DNA from: Flectonema sp. DT1601
Taxonomy: Eukaryota > Euglenozoa > Diplonemea > Diplonemida > Diplonemidae
DNA: 64,000 nucleotides
Direction of reading: 5' to 3'
Assembly (NCBI GenBank): GCA_964019425.1
Contig: OZ025780.1
Location: 700,001-764,000, forward strand
The translations under genes were made by a program, and so were the position numbers. Under the pieces are notes generated by a model. It ran no database searches and was not told the origin of the DNA. It was given only the letters and a program-made list of their open reading frames with translations. Below, in pieces: positions 19,913 to 30,440 of the stretch. Numbering within the stretch: position 1 is the first letter of the stretch; each line of letters starts with the position of its first letter.

Positions 19913-21949
19913 CCTGATTCAGGTGACGTATCTTACGGTACGTTCTTCCCTCTTATTTTATTTAGTTTTGTGTTGTCAAAAAAAAAAAATGAGGTGTAAT
20001 ATTTCGACCCCTCCCTGAAAACATTTTTTTTTTTTGTTATTTTCGCACCTTTTTAGTCAACATGTATCTAAAAAAACTAATGTTAAATTATCGTTATGTT
20101 GTTTTATGATACAAATGCATTTTGTATTTTTACGTACAGAAAAAAAATCAAAACAGTTAACTCCCCTGAAAATAAAGTTTTTTGTTATTTTATTTAATTC
20201 TCGTTTCGGTTGTCTTGGTTTTTTTGTTTACGTGCAGGAACTTTAGTCCTCTTCTGTTTTTTTTTCTTTCCTTTTTTTATTAGTCTATCAGACTAAGGCA
20301 GGAAGACTTTATCACTTTGTTTTAGATAGCAATTCCTAAGATTAGGTCTTCTTGTGTTGTTGTTGTTGTTGCTTCGTAGCTCTATTGAAGTTTAGATAGG
20401 TGCTCGCTAGTTTACTGTATTAGCGATGTGCACTATGCAATGTATCGGAGTTTTTTTTTGTCTTCCTTCCTTTGTATTTTATTTATTTTGAACCACCTGC
20501 AGTAATCTTTTTTACTTAAAAAAAGGTTTTTTTTTTACACTGCGGGGAGGTTATTAACCTTGGGCAGCTTTCTAGTTGTAGTCAGTGGGTTTTTTTTTCC
20601 TTTTGCATTCTTTTTTTTTCTTCTTTCCCCCCTTCTTCAGCAATCCAAGCAAGATTAAAATTACACAAGTGCATCATTGGTGAGTTCTTGTGAGTTTTTC
20701 TTTTCTTTTCTTATGTTGTTATTATTTATATTTAATCTTTTGTAGCTTCTGTAGTTTGCAATGATTTGAAGCAGAGTTTCATATCAGGCAATAACTTCTT
20801 AGGAGGTTGAGAATACAACGGAGAAGGACATAATCTACCTGTCAGAGTCGTTGTAAAAGGTAAGATTAGCGGGTCTAAGAGTCTGTTGAAAGGTTTCGTA
20901 TTGTAACTTCTTTTGAGTGATGTGCTGTTTGTCTTCGATTTTATGTCAACATTCAGCTGTCCACGTGCTAGATGTGTTCCACACCCTTTTTTTTTTTTTT
21001 TTTTCCCCTAGGTTATTTATTTTTTTTTGTTTTTGAAAAAAAATTGATGAGGAAAGTTTTCCTTTAAAAAAAAAAAGCTGACAACTTGTGACAAATCAGA
21101 CTTCGGTTTTTGTCAATTTTTAAACAGAACTACGTAGCAATAGCTGATGTGAAAATACTAATTTTCAAAGGAAAGCACCACTTTCCGTGACAAACACGAG
21201 ATCTCATGTAGCAGAAATTAGTTCTGATTGCTCAACAGCTTTTATGTGCATTATTTTTTTGCTTATTTCCAGCATGGAGGGTCGAAGCAAAAAAAAGAAA
21301 AGAAAAAGAAGCTTTTGCTTGTTTTCCCCTGAAACACTATTAACAGCTTTTTTTTTTTTTTTTTGGTGAACTTCCTCAAATCGGAGGCTTTGTGACCACT
21401 TAAGTACTACCAGAGATAACTTTTGTGTGGCAGGTAGAAAACACAAATATCTGAAAACAGAACAATACCCGACAAATTCTTATTCAGATTGAAAGCAATT
21501 ATTTCTTATGATCGTGATCATGCATGTAGTACTATTTTCATAACGAGGCTCATTTTTTATATATTTACTATTTGTTAAAATAATCACTCTCTATGGGGTT
21601 TCCCAGTAAAATAGCATTATTTTTTTTGGCTGCGTTACTCAAGCTTGTTTTTTTTTTTTTTATAAGTGCCTTGTCTTTAATATTGAAAAGAAAATGGCCC
21701 GCCTTTGTATTGCTTTTCTTTTTTTTTTTTAAAAAAATAATTTTTTTCTTTTTTTCCGGAATTATGGCTCTCTTAGTGTTTACACACAAGAATCAGTTGT
21801 CGATGTGTTCGTTTGATTTTCTATTTTTTCCCCTCAGACATCTTATATTTTTGCTCTCATCAGTATCATAAATAACTCTGTTCAGATGGTTACTTCGAAG
21901 GGATTAGTTAAGGTAATCATTCCCCTTATTTCTCAGTGATTCTTCTTTT
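19913..21949. other. 2 kb intergenic, no gene seen
   Basis: Many A/T homopolymers and no credible coding frame. Contains the partial ATTCAGATT element at 21482-21516. A TTATTTCTCAG acceptor at 21925-21935 precedes the next gene. Confidence 0.55.
21482..21516 (-). repeat. ATTCAGATT element, copy C (one end only)
   Basis: ATTCAGATTGAAAGCAATTA and ATTTCTTATGATC match the reverse-orientation copy D at 35805 onward. The remainder is missing or unrecognisable. Confidence 0.55.
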
Positions 21950-22984
21950 ATGGGTCAAAAATGTTGGAAGTCATCCACCGTAGACGATAATCCGACGACG
22001 GGTATAGCTAATGACGCCTATTGTATTAGTGGTGATGGAATCCCTGAAACCGAAATAGTTGAAAAGAATTCAAAAAAATATCATGCGGAAGGGATTATGA
22101 GTGTGGTAGCAATCAATGATACGAAATACATTACGGGTGGGGAGGAAGGGAGAATGTGTCTAATGGACGTTGGTAGCATAGAACCTGTTCAAAAAATTGA
22201 CAAAGCTCATGGAGCAGACGTCCGTCGAATGACATATCACAGCAACAGCAATCTAGTCATATCAAGTGGACGTGATAAATTAGCAAAAATATGGACATTC
22301 AACGACACATTATCACCAGCTGGAAGCTTACAAGGCCACAGCATGCCTGTAGCAAATTCAGACATCTCAACGAATGGTACTAAAATTATAACTGGATCAA
22401 GGGACAACACGGTTAGACTTTGGGATACAGAAACATCAAAGCAATTACACTGCAACAACACTCCCAGGAACTTAGTTCATTGCGTGGCATGGCTTGATGA
22501 TTGTATTGTCGCTCAGGGAGGTGAGAATTTAAAAATATATCTTTGGGACACTAGGGAAGATTCCATCTCACAAAGTGGTGATCCTATTGTCGGTTTTATG
22601 GATCAACCTGTCTGTATGACCAGAGCATCTGATAAAGAATATGAGATATACGTTGGCTATAAAGGCTTCACTGAAAAGAGTGCAGTAATCCGAAGATTTG
22701 ATATCAGAAAACGACAAGTAATTCAAACCTTAACAGGACATGATAAAATGATATGCGACGTCACTCACTCCAACTCAATCGTAACATCTGTGTCACAAGA
22801 CTGTTCACTACGAACTTGGGATAACAACGGAACGTTAATTGACACCTTGATGTTTAATCCTGAGGGATCTCCTACAGACATGACTACTTTATCATCACAC
22901 GCGGTAATTTCAACAACTGAAGAACACATTCTTTTATCGAAAAGTAAAGAAGGAGACTATTCTGTTGTCAGGAGATATACATAA
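21950..22984 (+). CDS. WDR31: WDR31-like WD40 protein
   Basis: A 344-residue beta-propeller of about seven WD40 repeats. Diagnostic stretches are SSGRDKLAKIWTF, TGSRDNTVRLWDTETSK, YLWDTRED and TSVSQDCSLRTWD. Repeat order and spacing match WDR31 of ciliated eukaryotes, including the NLVHCVAW step and the weak fifth repeat. The N-terminus MGQKC suits N-myristoylation at Gly2 with a neighbouring palmitoylatable Cys; animal WDR31 also begins MG. WDR31 in animals works in cilia, affecting intraflagellar transport and BBSome trafficking, so a ciliary role is likely if orthologous. The start is set by the acceptor CTCAG 14 bases upstream and by the MG motif. Other WD40 families remain possible. Confidence 0.75.
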   Translation: MGQKCWKSSTVDDNPTTGIANDAYCISGDGIPETEIVEKNSKKYHAEGIMSVVAINDTKYITGGEEGRMCLMDVGSIEPVQKIDKAHGADVRRMTYHSNSNLVISSGRDKLAKIWTFNDTLSPAGSLQGHSMPVANSDISTNGTKIITGSRDNTVRLWDTETSKQLHCNNTPRNLVHCVAWLDDCIVAQGGENLKIYLWDTREDSISQSGDPIVGFMDQPVCMTRASDKEYEIYVGYKGFTEKSAVIRRFDIRKRQVIQTLTGHDKMICDVTHSNSIVTSVSQDCSLRTWDNNGTLIDTLMFNPEGSPTDMTTLSSHAVISTTEEHILLSKSKEGDYSVVRRYT

Positions 22985-23379
22985 CTTCAAAAAAAAAAAA
23001 AAAATAGAAAAATAAGAATTAGTAAATATTATCCAATCAGTTCTGTTTTTTTTAATATTTTTAATTTCGGCGGACCATAAGTAAACCACCGAAGTTTTCC
23101 CAAAAAAAAAAAAAAAAAAGGCTGTCTATTTTTGTCTTTTCTACACCGCGACAGCTGCAATGAAAACATAAGATTGGTTGGGTTGATAATTTTAAGTCTC
23201 TTTTTGAGATACTAAAGATAACGCACATGATTATTATTTTTTTTTTTTTGTTATTTTACGACTATCTAACCAATTCGTGTTTTAATATTATTTGTCATTA
23301 TTAACACGTAGCCCCCCCCGACACGATCAATTGCTTTATTGTTATTTTATTTACTTATTTCTTCAGCTGGACATTTATT
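22985..23379. other. Intergenic, no gene seen
   Basis: A- and T-tracts only. A TTTCTTCAG acceptor ends at 23366, 14 bases before the ATG at 23380. Confidence 0.55.
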
Positions 23380-24651
23380 ATGCGTGGCCGAGATCGCTGG
23401 ACTCCTGACCGTCGTGTTCAGGCAAGGCGAAAAAGAAAAGTAGCTCTTCGGAGATGTGTCCTTATTATTGTATTTGTTATTGTGTGGGTTCCTTTAATGT
23501 TGTTTGGGTTGATGGATTGGGCAGTTGAGGATTCTACAGCTAAAGGCAAACAACAAGTTCATGAAAAAATAATAATAACACCTCATCCGCGAACACCTCA
23601 TCAGAGAATGACACCTCCACCGCTAATCACAAATAATATTGCGAACAGCAGTGAAAAGCAGTTGATTGGTAGCGATAGAATTCGTATTAGAGGAGATGAT
23701 CTCAGAATACCAACAAATCGCGTATCTCATAAAATTGACGACCCCTTACCTCACTTTACACTAGTCCTATGCAGCTGGTCAGGAGACGTAGAGGGATTCC
23801 CAAGAGTCAAACTGCTATTAGCGTCTGTAAAGAAATTCGTCGACGTGGAATCTCTAAAAGAAATAATATTCGTAGTCCCTCAAACAGATCAAGCAAACTT
23901 TGAAGCAATTGGAGCGAAACAAAAGATTCCATTTAGAGTGATCCCAGACGAAAATATCTTATCTCTAACCAAAACTACTGCTGACAAACTGTTGCCGGAT
24001 GGTGAAAAGAGAACTAATGGAGGAAGAGGTGGTAGTTACAGGCTTCAAATGGCACTAAAATTGGGAATTGCTCGCCACGTTCGCACTTCGTATTATATTA
24101 CAATGGATAATGACGTATTTTTAAAAAGAAAAATGTCACACAGTGACATCATTATTAATGGTAAAGCAATAGTTCAGGGCAACGATGGGAATAATAGAAA
24201 AAGCTGGTGGGAAGCAGCAGGAAACATTCTTCAAGACCCAACCAACTGCGGAGCGACTCTTTCGAAAAACGAATTTCAAATAGGTGTAACACCCGCTATA
24301 TTATCTAGAGAAATAAGTCTAGGTCTCCTTGACTACTTAGAAGAAACTTATCACAGTACTTTTGATAAGGCTTTGTTTAGAATGTTACATTCAAAACCAA
24401 CATCAGATTGGACAGAATACACTCTGTATTGGTCTTTTGGATGCAAAGTAAACATGCTAGAAGAGCTTCATGTACTTCCACCGAATCGTAAAGTTTATGA
24501 CACGTCTGGATTCGGTTGGGATTCGTTCTCTAAGTACGACGCGAAAGCTGTTTTCGAAGATAACTCCACGTTCTTTGGTGTCGTTCAGTCGATCAACGGA
24601 GCGCCTTCAACAACTGTAATGAGTGTGTTGTCTTTATTTATTGAACACTAG
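23380..24651 (+). CDS. Type II membrane glycosyltransferase-like protein (DUF6492-like)
   Basis: A 423-residue protein with a short basic cytoplasmic N-terminus (RRVQARRKRKVALRR), one signal-anchor helix at about 28-46, a stem, and a lumenal catalytic-like domain from about 125. Notable motifs are LVLCSWSGDVEGFPRVKLLL, KEIIFVVPQTD, YRLQMALKLGIARHV, YYITMDNDVFLKR (a DxD-like metal site) and WTEYTLYWSF. This pattern resembles the DUF6492 family, predicted glycosyltransferases. Type II topology suggests the Golgi. Donor and acceptor sugars cannot be told from the sequence. Confidence 0.75.
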   Translation: MRGRDRWTPDRRVQARRKRKVALRRCVLIIVFVIVWVPLMLFGLMDWAVEDSTAKGKQQVHEKIIITPHPRTPHQRMTPPPLITNNIANSSEKQLIGSDRIRIRGDDLRIPTNRVSHKIDDPLPHFTLVLCSWSGDVEGFPRVKLLLASVKKFVDVESLKEIIFVVPQTDQANFEAIGAKQKIPFRVIPDENILSLTKTTADKLLPDGEKRTNGGRGGSYRLQMALKLGIARHVRTSYYITMDNDVFLKRKMSHSDIIINGKAIVQGNDGNNRKSWWEAAGNILQDPTNCGATLSKNEFQIGVTPAILSREISLGLLDYLEETYHSTFDKALFRMLHSKPTSDWTEYTLYWSFGCKVNMLEELHVLPPNRKVYDTSGFGWDSFSKYDAKAVFEDNSTFFGVVQSINGAPSTTVMSVLSLFIEH

Positions 24652-24981
24652 GCTACTTAGTGATTTCCAATTCTAGATGGAAAAAAAAAAAAAAAAAAAA
24701 AAAAAAACTTTTTCCTTTTGAAATGGAATATTTCTTGTGGAAAAAATCTTAGAGATTTTTTTTATTTTTAAAATTGATAATTACGTAGTTAGTTGCCAGA
24801 GGTTTCGTTCCCATTTTTTTTTTTTTTTTTTTTTTTTTATAAAAATCTATGGAAATACCTTGCTATTTCATATACGACCAGATCGCAACAATAGTTGACA
24901 AAGTACACACCGTTAGAATGTTGTTTGTAAATTTATAATACGTGAAAAACACACAGTTTTTTACAAACACAACAAAAAAAA
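24652..24981. other. Intergenic, no gene seen
   Basis: Poly-A of about 27 near 24680 and poly-T of about 24 near 24816. No gene or repeat recognised. Confidence 0.55.
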
Positions 24982-25843
24982 ATGTTACGCAGAACTATTT
25001 TTAAGCTTTCCCAGACTGTTGTCGCTTCGGTTCAGAATGATGTTGTTGGAGTTTTAAAATTGAACAGACCGGAGTCACTGAATGCTCTTAATGGAGAGTT
25101 GGTAAGAACATTAGCTCAGAAAGTTAGAGAATTCGAAGCTGATGATTCAATTTGCTCCATGGTCATTACTGGAGAGGGGGACAAGGCATTCGCTGCCGGA
25201 GCTGACATCAAGGAAATGTCTGCCATGAACTACTCCGATGTATATTTAGGTGAGTTGTTTGGGGATCTTATTGCCATCAGACAGGCAAAGAAGCCAATCA
25301 TTGCTGCGGTTAATGGATTTGCTCTTGGAGGAGGATGTGAACTTGCGATGCTTTGTGACATCATCTACGCTTCTGAGAAAGCAAAGTTTGGACAGCCTGA
25401 GATCAAGTTGGGAACGATTCCTGGAATTGGTGGAACCCAAAACCTAACAAAACTAATTGGAAAGGGTAAAGCCATGGAGTGGGTTTTAACTGGTCGCATT
25501 TACAGCGCAGATGAAGCTGAAAAAGCTGGACTTGTAGCCCGAGTGTTCCCAGCTGAAACGCTCCTCTCTGAGAGCGTTAAAACCGCTACTGAGATCGCCA
25601 GCTACAGCAGACTCACTACTGCCATCGCTAAGGATGCTGTCAACAAGTCTCTTGACTTGGGAATTACGTATGATACTTTTAAAATACTTTTCTGTCATAA
25701 AAGCGAAACAAAAACAAAACAAAAACAGTGAGGGTCTTCATTATGAGAAGAGAGTTTTCCAAGCTACCTTCGGAACCGCTGATAGAAAGGAAGGAATGAC
25801 CGCATTCGCCGAGAAACGTGCGGCTAAGTGGTCCCACGCATAG
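24982..25843 (+). CDS. ECHS1: Mitochondrial-type enoyl-CoA hydratase (crotonase), one intron
   Basis: Exons 24982-25667 and 25729-25843 encode 266 residues. The intron (61 nt, phase 2, GTATGA...AAACAG) must be removed to give the conserved end [30 protein letters not shown]. Both catalytic Glu residues are present: E120 in [12 protein letters not shown] and E140 in FGQPEIKLG. Oxyanion-hole motifs are [10 protein letters not shown] (about 69-78) and the glycines of GFALGGG. The N-terminus [14 protein letters not shown] is basic and amphipathic, like a mitochondrial presequence. The enzyme hydrates 2-enoyl-CoA in beta-oxidation or amino-acid breakdown. The C-terminus SHA is not a PTS1. Confidence 0.92.
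25668..25728 (+). other. Spliceosomal intron, phase 2
   Basis: GTATGA donor inside an ATT AC|T codon pair and an AAACAG acceptor. 61 nt, A-rich, without a polypyrimidine tract. Supported by the restored crotonase C-terminus. Confidence 0.9.
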
Positions 25844-26259
25844 GAGTGAGTTCAAATGGAATAAAAAAAAAAAAAAAAAAAATAAGGAAACGTACCAATT
25901 CCATACCAGTGCCGAGTGTTTTTATAAAGTGATACAAGCGAAAAGCGTGCCCCATTCGGTCGTTCCATATGGCACCTGTCTTTTTTTTTTTTTTTTTTTT
26001 TAGATTTCTTGTTTAAAAAAAAAAAAAATGCTGAAAGCTGTTGCTTTTGTTTAAGAAGAAAATGAGAGTCAGCGCTTTTACAAAGGATCAATTTAAAAAA
26101 AAAAAAAAAACGGTTCGGTTGATATTGCGCCAAGACTTTCATCTTACGAAAAAAAACGTTTTTTTTGATAAAGAAGAAGGGAAACAATAATTTTTTTTCC
26201 CCCCGCTCTAAAATTCTAGGTGAAACAACAACAAAAAAAAAAAAAAAAAAAAAGGAAAA
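25844..26259. other. Intergenic, homopolymer-rich, no gene seen
   Basis: Alternating A and T tracts (near 25863, 25982, 26017, 26096 and 26233). Open frames here are low-complexity. Confidence 0.6.
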
Positions 26260-27273
26260 ATGCTTCGAACCCTGTTCACAATTTGTGGAGTGTTGCACGC
26301 ATCTCTTGCTAATACCATTCTAATTCAAGATGCTGGTATTGATGATTATATGTGTACAATCCTACTTGCCAATCATTTGTCGGATTTCGATGGTGAAATC
26401 ATCGTCAACGCTGACAGCACAGTTCCGGAATCGATGGTCGCTGCTGATAAACTTCATCAAATTATTAAAAATGGTGAAAATGTTGATCTGTCGCTTAGCA
26501 GGACCAGGATGTACAATGCCTTCCCTTATGCTTATCGTTCAGACACAATAAGCTTTTTAAACTTAACAGAATTTAAGAATATATCATCAACTGTTCAATG
26601 GCCATATAAGAACGGAGATACATGGCTACAACAATATTTGAAGACACACAATAACATAACAGTCGTTGTTACTACTGCTCCTACACCACTTACTGATATA
26701 TTAAATAATAACCCATCTTTAGCAAGTCATATCAAGAGAGTAGTCTGGATGGGAGGTGCTGTTAACGTTCCTGGAAATCTTGATCCAGTTCAATTCCCTT
26801 GGAATAACTCTGACGCTGAATGGAATGTGTTTACAGATCCAATGGCTGCTGCGGATCTGTTTTCTGTTATGAGTTTTAATGAGATTCCTATTCTTTTATT
26901 TCCGTTGGATATTTCTGACTTGACTCCTCTCGACAGTAATTTCTATGCTGCTCTTGAAGCGGCGGTTGCCAAGAGTCCACCGAACTCACCAGAGTTACGA
27001 CTACATCAGTTGGTTCTTGATGCGTACTTACTCGTAAAAAATGATACTTTTTACCGACTTTGGGATACTGTTGCTGCAGGTTACGTAATCTGGCCAGAGC
27101 TCTACGCTACTCCTACCCCTACACTGTTGGAAGTCGTTGTCGGGCCAACAAAAATGGGATCGCTTCGCAAGTGTAGTGTCCCTTCAGAGAATTGCGTCTC
27201 AATTCAAGTTTTCTCAGCATTTGTTAGCGAAGCTGCCAGGGAAACCTTTATTACTAATGTGGCTGCTGGGTAG
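26260..27273 (+). CDS. Secreted inosine-uridine preferring nucleoside hydrolase-like
   Basis: A 337-residue protein with an N-terminal signal peptide (1-17, MLRTLFTICGVLHASLA) and the nucleoside-hydrolase fold. The calcium-binding start reads LIQDAGIDD, where the family usually has DxDxGxDD, so the first Asp is Gln. Later motifs are present: VVWMGGAV (about 164-171), EWNVFTDPMAA (about 187-197) and the C-terminal RLWDTVAA. The family cleaves ribonucleosides to base and ribose, and parasitic and free-living protists use it for purine salvage. Secretion and sequons suggest action outside the cell or in lysosomes. The altered metal motif makes activity uncertain. Confidence 0.82.
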   Translation: MLRTLFTICGVLHASLANTILIQDAGIDDYMCTILLANHLSDFDGEIIVNADSTVPESMVAADKLHQIIKNGENVDLSLSRTRMYNAFPYAYRSDTISFLNLTEFKNISSTVQWPYKNGDTWLQQYLKTHNNITVVVTTAPTPLTDILNNNPSLASHIKRVVWMGGAVNVPGNLDPVQFPWNNSDAEWNVFTDPMAAADLFSVMSFNEIPILLFPLDISDLTPLDSNFYAALEAAVAKSPPNSPELRLHQLVLDAYLLVKNDTFYRLWDTVAAGYVIWPELYATPTPTLLEVVVGPTKMGSLRKCSVPSENCVSIQVFSAFVSEAARETFITNVAAG

Positions 27274-27613
27274 AATGCTTGTGATAAGTCCCTTAAAGTC
27301 ACTACCTGATGCTTATATTAGTTGATTCTTGATACCAAATATTTATTATTATAAATATGCTCGTAGCAATTAACATTCTTTAGTTTTAATACGACACCAA
27401 AGTTAAGCATCACCGTAGTTAATATTATCTTTAACAGCTGGTCGATATGTTCAATCCGGTTTATCAAAAAAAAAACTGGAATGAAGAGTCCTAAGAGACA
27501 AGTAGTATTGTGATTATTTAGTTTCTAGTTTTATATTTTTTTAAACAGGTTTGTACAAAATATATCGTTTTTTATATTAATTACATCTCAACAAACATTC
27601 AAGTTGGAAGAGT
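27274..27613. other. Intergenic, no gene seen
   Basis: AT-rich spacer. AAACAG at 27544-27549 may be an acceptor for the next gene. Confidence 0.5.
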
Positions 27614-28150
27614 ATGAGTGACAGTATAAACTACATCCTAATCATGGGAATTTGTGGTGTTGGCAAAACAACTGTGGGACTGAAAATAGCGAAGGAATTG
27701 GGAATTCAATTTGTTGAAGGCGATGATTGGCATCCGAAAAACAACAAAGATAAAATGAAAGCAGGCATTCCTCTGACTGATACCGATCGCTTTCCATGGC
27801 TTGAAAATATCAACAAACAAATCCGACAGCTTGATAGTTGTGTTGTAGCTTGCTCTGCCTTAAAGCAGTCATACAGAGAGATACTGTTTTCAAATATACC
27901 AATCTGCTCTACTTTAGTGGTGTTTCTTCATTGCGAAGTAGAATTACTAAATGAGAGGATGGCATCTCGAAAGGAACATTTCATGCCGACTTCGCTAATT
28001 CCGTCTCAGATGTCAACTCTAGAACCTCCAACTAATTGTTTGGCTATTGATGTTGCACATGATGGTGTTGGTGAAATTGTTTCAAAAGTCAAATCCCAAA
28101 TCAACGAGAGGATCAAAACAACAACAACAACAACAACAACAACGAATTGA
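27614..28150 (+). CDS. Gluconokinase
   Basis: A 178-residue P-loop kinase. The Walker A motif is GICGVGKTTVG (about 12-22), followed by the gluconate-kinase signature EGDDWHPKNNKDKMKAGIPL (about 35-54), DRFPWL (about 58-63) and ACSALKQSYREIL. It phosphorylates gluconate to 6-phosphogluconate, feeding the pentose phosphate pathway. The C-terminus ends in nine Thr and an Asn encoded by an ACA microsatellite at 28117-28143, so tail length may vary between alleles. No PTS1. The start ATG at 27614 gives normal family length. Confidence 0.92.
   Translation: MSDSINYILIMGICGVGKTTVGLKIAKELGIQFVEGDDWHPKNNKDKMKAGIPLTDTDRFPWLENINKQIRQLDSCVVACSALKQSYREILFSNIPICSTLVVFLHCEVELLNERMASRKEHFMPTSLIPSQMSTLEPPTNCLAIDVAHDGVGEIVSKVKSQINERIKTTTTTTTTTN
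28117..28143 (+). repeat. (ACA)n microsatellite in the gluconokinase 3' end
   Basis: Nine ACA units in frame encode a Thr run at the C-terminus. Confidence 0.9.
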
Positions 28151-28269
28151 GGACATAGTTTGATATTTGTGTTTATTTTTGTGTGAAAAAAAAAAAATTA
28201 AAAAATTCCTGTTTATTTATTTTTCTCCCCAAACTATAGTCTCCGAGGGGTGCACACCCACATCCCGCA

Positions 28270-29180
28270 ATGACTGAGATTAGTAATTATATGCGAAAGC
28301 TGGAGCGCCTCGCCGAAGAACTCGGCGTCGATGCATCTGGAGAAGTAGAAGAAGAAGAGAAGGTTGATATGTCCAACATGACAGACTATGAGAAAGGAAC
28401 ATACCAAGCAACTAAATCAATGGCCGCACTACGAGAGGATATCATCGTGTTAGACGACGTTGAAAAGGGAAAGCAACAAGTCACAGCAACACAAAAAGCA
28501 CAACTCACACAAAGAGTTACAAGAGGATTGAGAATGTTAAAAACGGATACGGCAAATTTGGGAAAAGTTGCTAACAAAGAGAAGCGAACTGGAGACTACC
28601 AAGAACTCGTAAAACACGTTGAACGAACTGAAGAACTATACAAGCGTCGTTTCCGCAGTAAGGATGATCAGGGGGAAACCTTTGGTGGAGGATTCGACAG
28701 TGGAGCCGTACCTATGCGAAACATTGACCAGATCGGAATTGATCAGGGAGACTTATCAGAGAACCTTCTGGATCCTCGTGAGGACGTCGAGTTTCAACAG
28801 TTCTACCAACAGTCTAAGCAGAAAAATGAGCAAATAGACGCTGCGTATGTTTTTCTTTAAAAAAAAATTCACTTAGCAAGTAAACCATCACTTCTTTCAC
28901 ACAAACACCAAACAGACTTGATCAAATAAGTCATCATCTCGGAAACGTCATGGAAGCAGCAAAGATGGCATCCGATGAATTAGATTATCAAAATGAAATC
29001 TTAGACAGAGCGAATGACAAAGCCGAAAAGGCAGCAGTTCAGATTAAGCAGATCAATAAAAAATTAAAAAAAACATTAAAAGAAGTTGACAAAGACAAGT
29101 ACTGCCTGTACGTTATATGCTGTCTCATGTTGCTCGGTATTGTGGGTGTAGTTATATCACAATCAGGTGTTTTTAAGTAA
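28270..29180 (+). CDS. Qc-SNARE (SYP7-like), one intron
   Basis: Exons 28270-28844 and 28916-29180 encode 279 residues. The phase 2 intron (71 nt, GTATGT...AAACAG) falls inside the SNARE motif; splicing restores QIDAALDQISHHLGNVMEAA and the following heptads. The SNARE motif (about 185-245) has its zero-layer Gln in ASDELDYQNEIL. A C-terminal membrane anchor (about 255-273) is followed by a short lumenal tail. The N-terminal 150 residues are helical and charged. The layout resembles plant and protist SYP7-type Qc-SNAREs; syntaxin 6/8/10-like is an alternative. It should act in membrane fusion on the secretory or endocytic route. Confidence 0.88.
28845..28915 (+). other. Spliceosomal intron, phase 2
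   Basis: GTATGT donor and AAACAG acceptor, 71 nt. Removal joins the two halves of the SNARE heptad pattern. Confidence 0.9.
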
Positions 29181-30440
29181 AAAAAAAAAAGTAGCCGTCT
29201 TGCACAGGTGCTTGTTTTTCCACTTGACATATTGTTGTACCATCATCATGGAATACTTAATGACGAAACAACTTTAAAATTAGGTAGGTGGGAGAGACGA
29301 AAAACCCCCTTTTAAGAAATTGTGCCTCTGGCCTCCCTAGCCCTACTCCTCGAAGCATTAATTTGCTAACTGGGACTTGAAACAAAAAAAAAAAAAAAAA
29401 AAAGAGGGGGAAAAAAAGGACGTACCGACAGAAGATGAAAGGGATAGTCTTGTGATGTTACTGTGCAACTGCTGTTTCTAGGAGGCTTTCACAGTGGAAA
29501 GTTTGTCTCTTTTTTTTTTTTTTTTCCTTCCCCTACCCAATCCCTTGTTTATGTTTCGTTTTTTTTTTTCTCTAAAATTTTCTCCCCCGTTGTCGTTTTC
29601 TATCAATAACTCTGTGGAGAGATAATATCCATTAGGCGGTTATACGAGTACGCTTCTTCTTCGACAGCTTGAAGGTAGTTAAGTCCGATGAAATCAGGTA
29701 TCCTGATTTCTTACAGTGCTACCTTTTTCTCTGGTGTATTTATTTCTTGAATTGTGCGTCTCTGTTCCTCATCGTAAGGAGGATTGGAGAGGTCAGAGTT
29801 TTTTCACTCAATCGCGCATGTTCTTTGCGGTGTACAGCCTTTTTTCAGAAAAGAAAAGACTTCCAGTGAATTTAGTTCTCTCTGGTTCTTCTTATCAGTT
29901 TCGTCACAAAAAAAAAAAAAAAAAATTATATGGCTGTGGATTGCAAATAGATAATATTATGTTTTTTTTCCCTTTTTTTTTTTTGTAAAAAAACCTCCAG
30001 TTTTTTTTTCCCTTTGTTACGGGAAACAAGCTTACCTTTTTCAACTTGCAAAAAAAAAACGGAGGCGTAACGGACATAGGAGGAATAAAACTGAAAACCA
30101 CTGAGCAAAGGCTTTCGTTTAACGTGGTATCACTTCAGGGATAGAAGTGTGGTAGATATGTACCTTGAATAATTATTTAATTGAATTTTTTTTTGTTTAC
30201 AACCTGATATTTATGTTTGATTGAGGAGTTATAATCCGGTACTTTGTGATTTTTAAAAAAACTACCGATTTCTAAAATCCTATTATTTTTTTTCTTATTT
30301 AAAAAACTATTTTCGTTCACAGATTGACAGCAAGGAAAGAGAGATGAGACCATTTAAATTAGTTAGCTTTGCAACTATACAATACATTTTTTTTTTCACC
30401 CCTCAGATGGACACCAAGGCGAGCGGATCGCGGTAAGAAA
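29181..30440. other. Intergenic, 1.26 kb, with a strong hairpin and a leader uORF
   Basis: No protein gene. Holds homopolymers, a 9-bp hairpin at 29690-29710, and near its end the acceptor CACCCCTCAG (to 30404). This is followed almost at once by an ATG and a 9-codon upstream frame ending at TAA about 30436, just before the transporter start. Confidence 0.5.
29690..29710 (+). other. Perfect 9-bp hairpin
   Basis: GAAATCAGG and CCTGATTTC pair perfectly around a TAT loop. Not followed by a T run, so not an obvious terminator. Confidence 0.5.

Noticed and set aside
28950-29180. Separate small tail-anchored protein
   Set aside because: It is the second exon of the Qc-SNARE; splicing restores the heptad pattern and zero-layer Gln.
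29191-29206. Relic of the dinoflagellate spliced leader (GTAGCCGTCTTG)
   Set aside because: Only about 12 bases resemble it and the characteristic GGCTCAAG end is absent; no other leader-like copy in the window.
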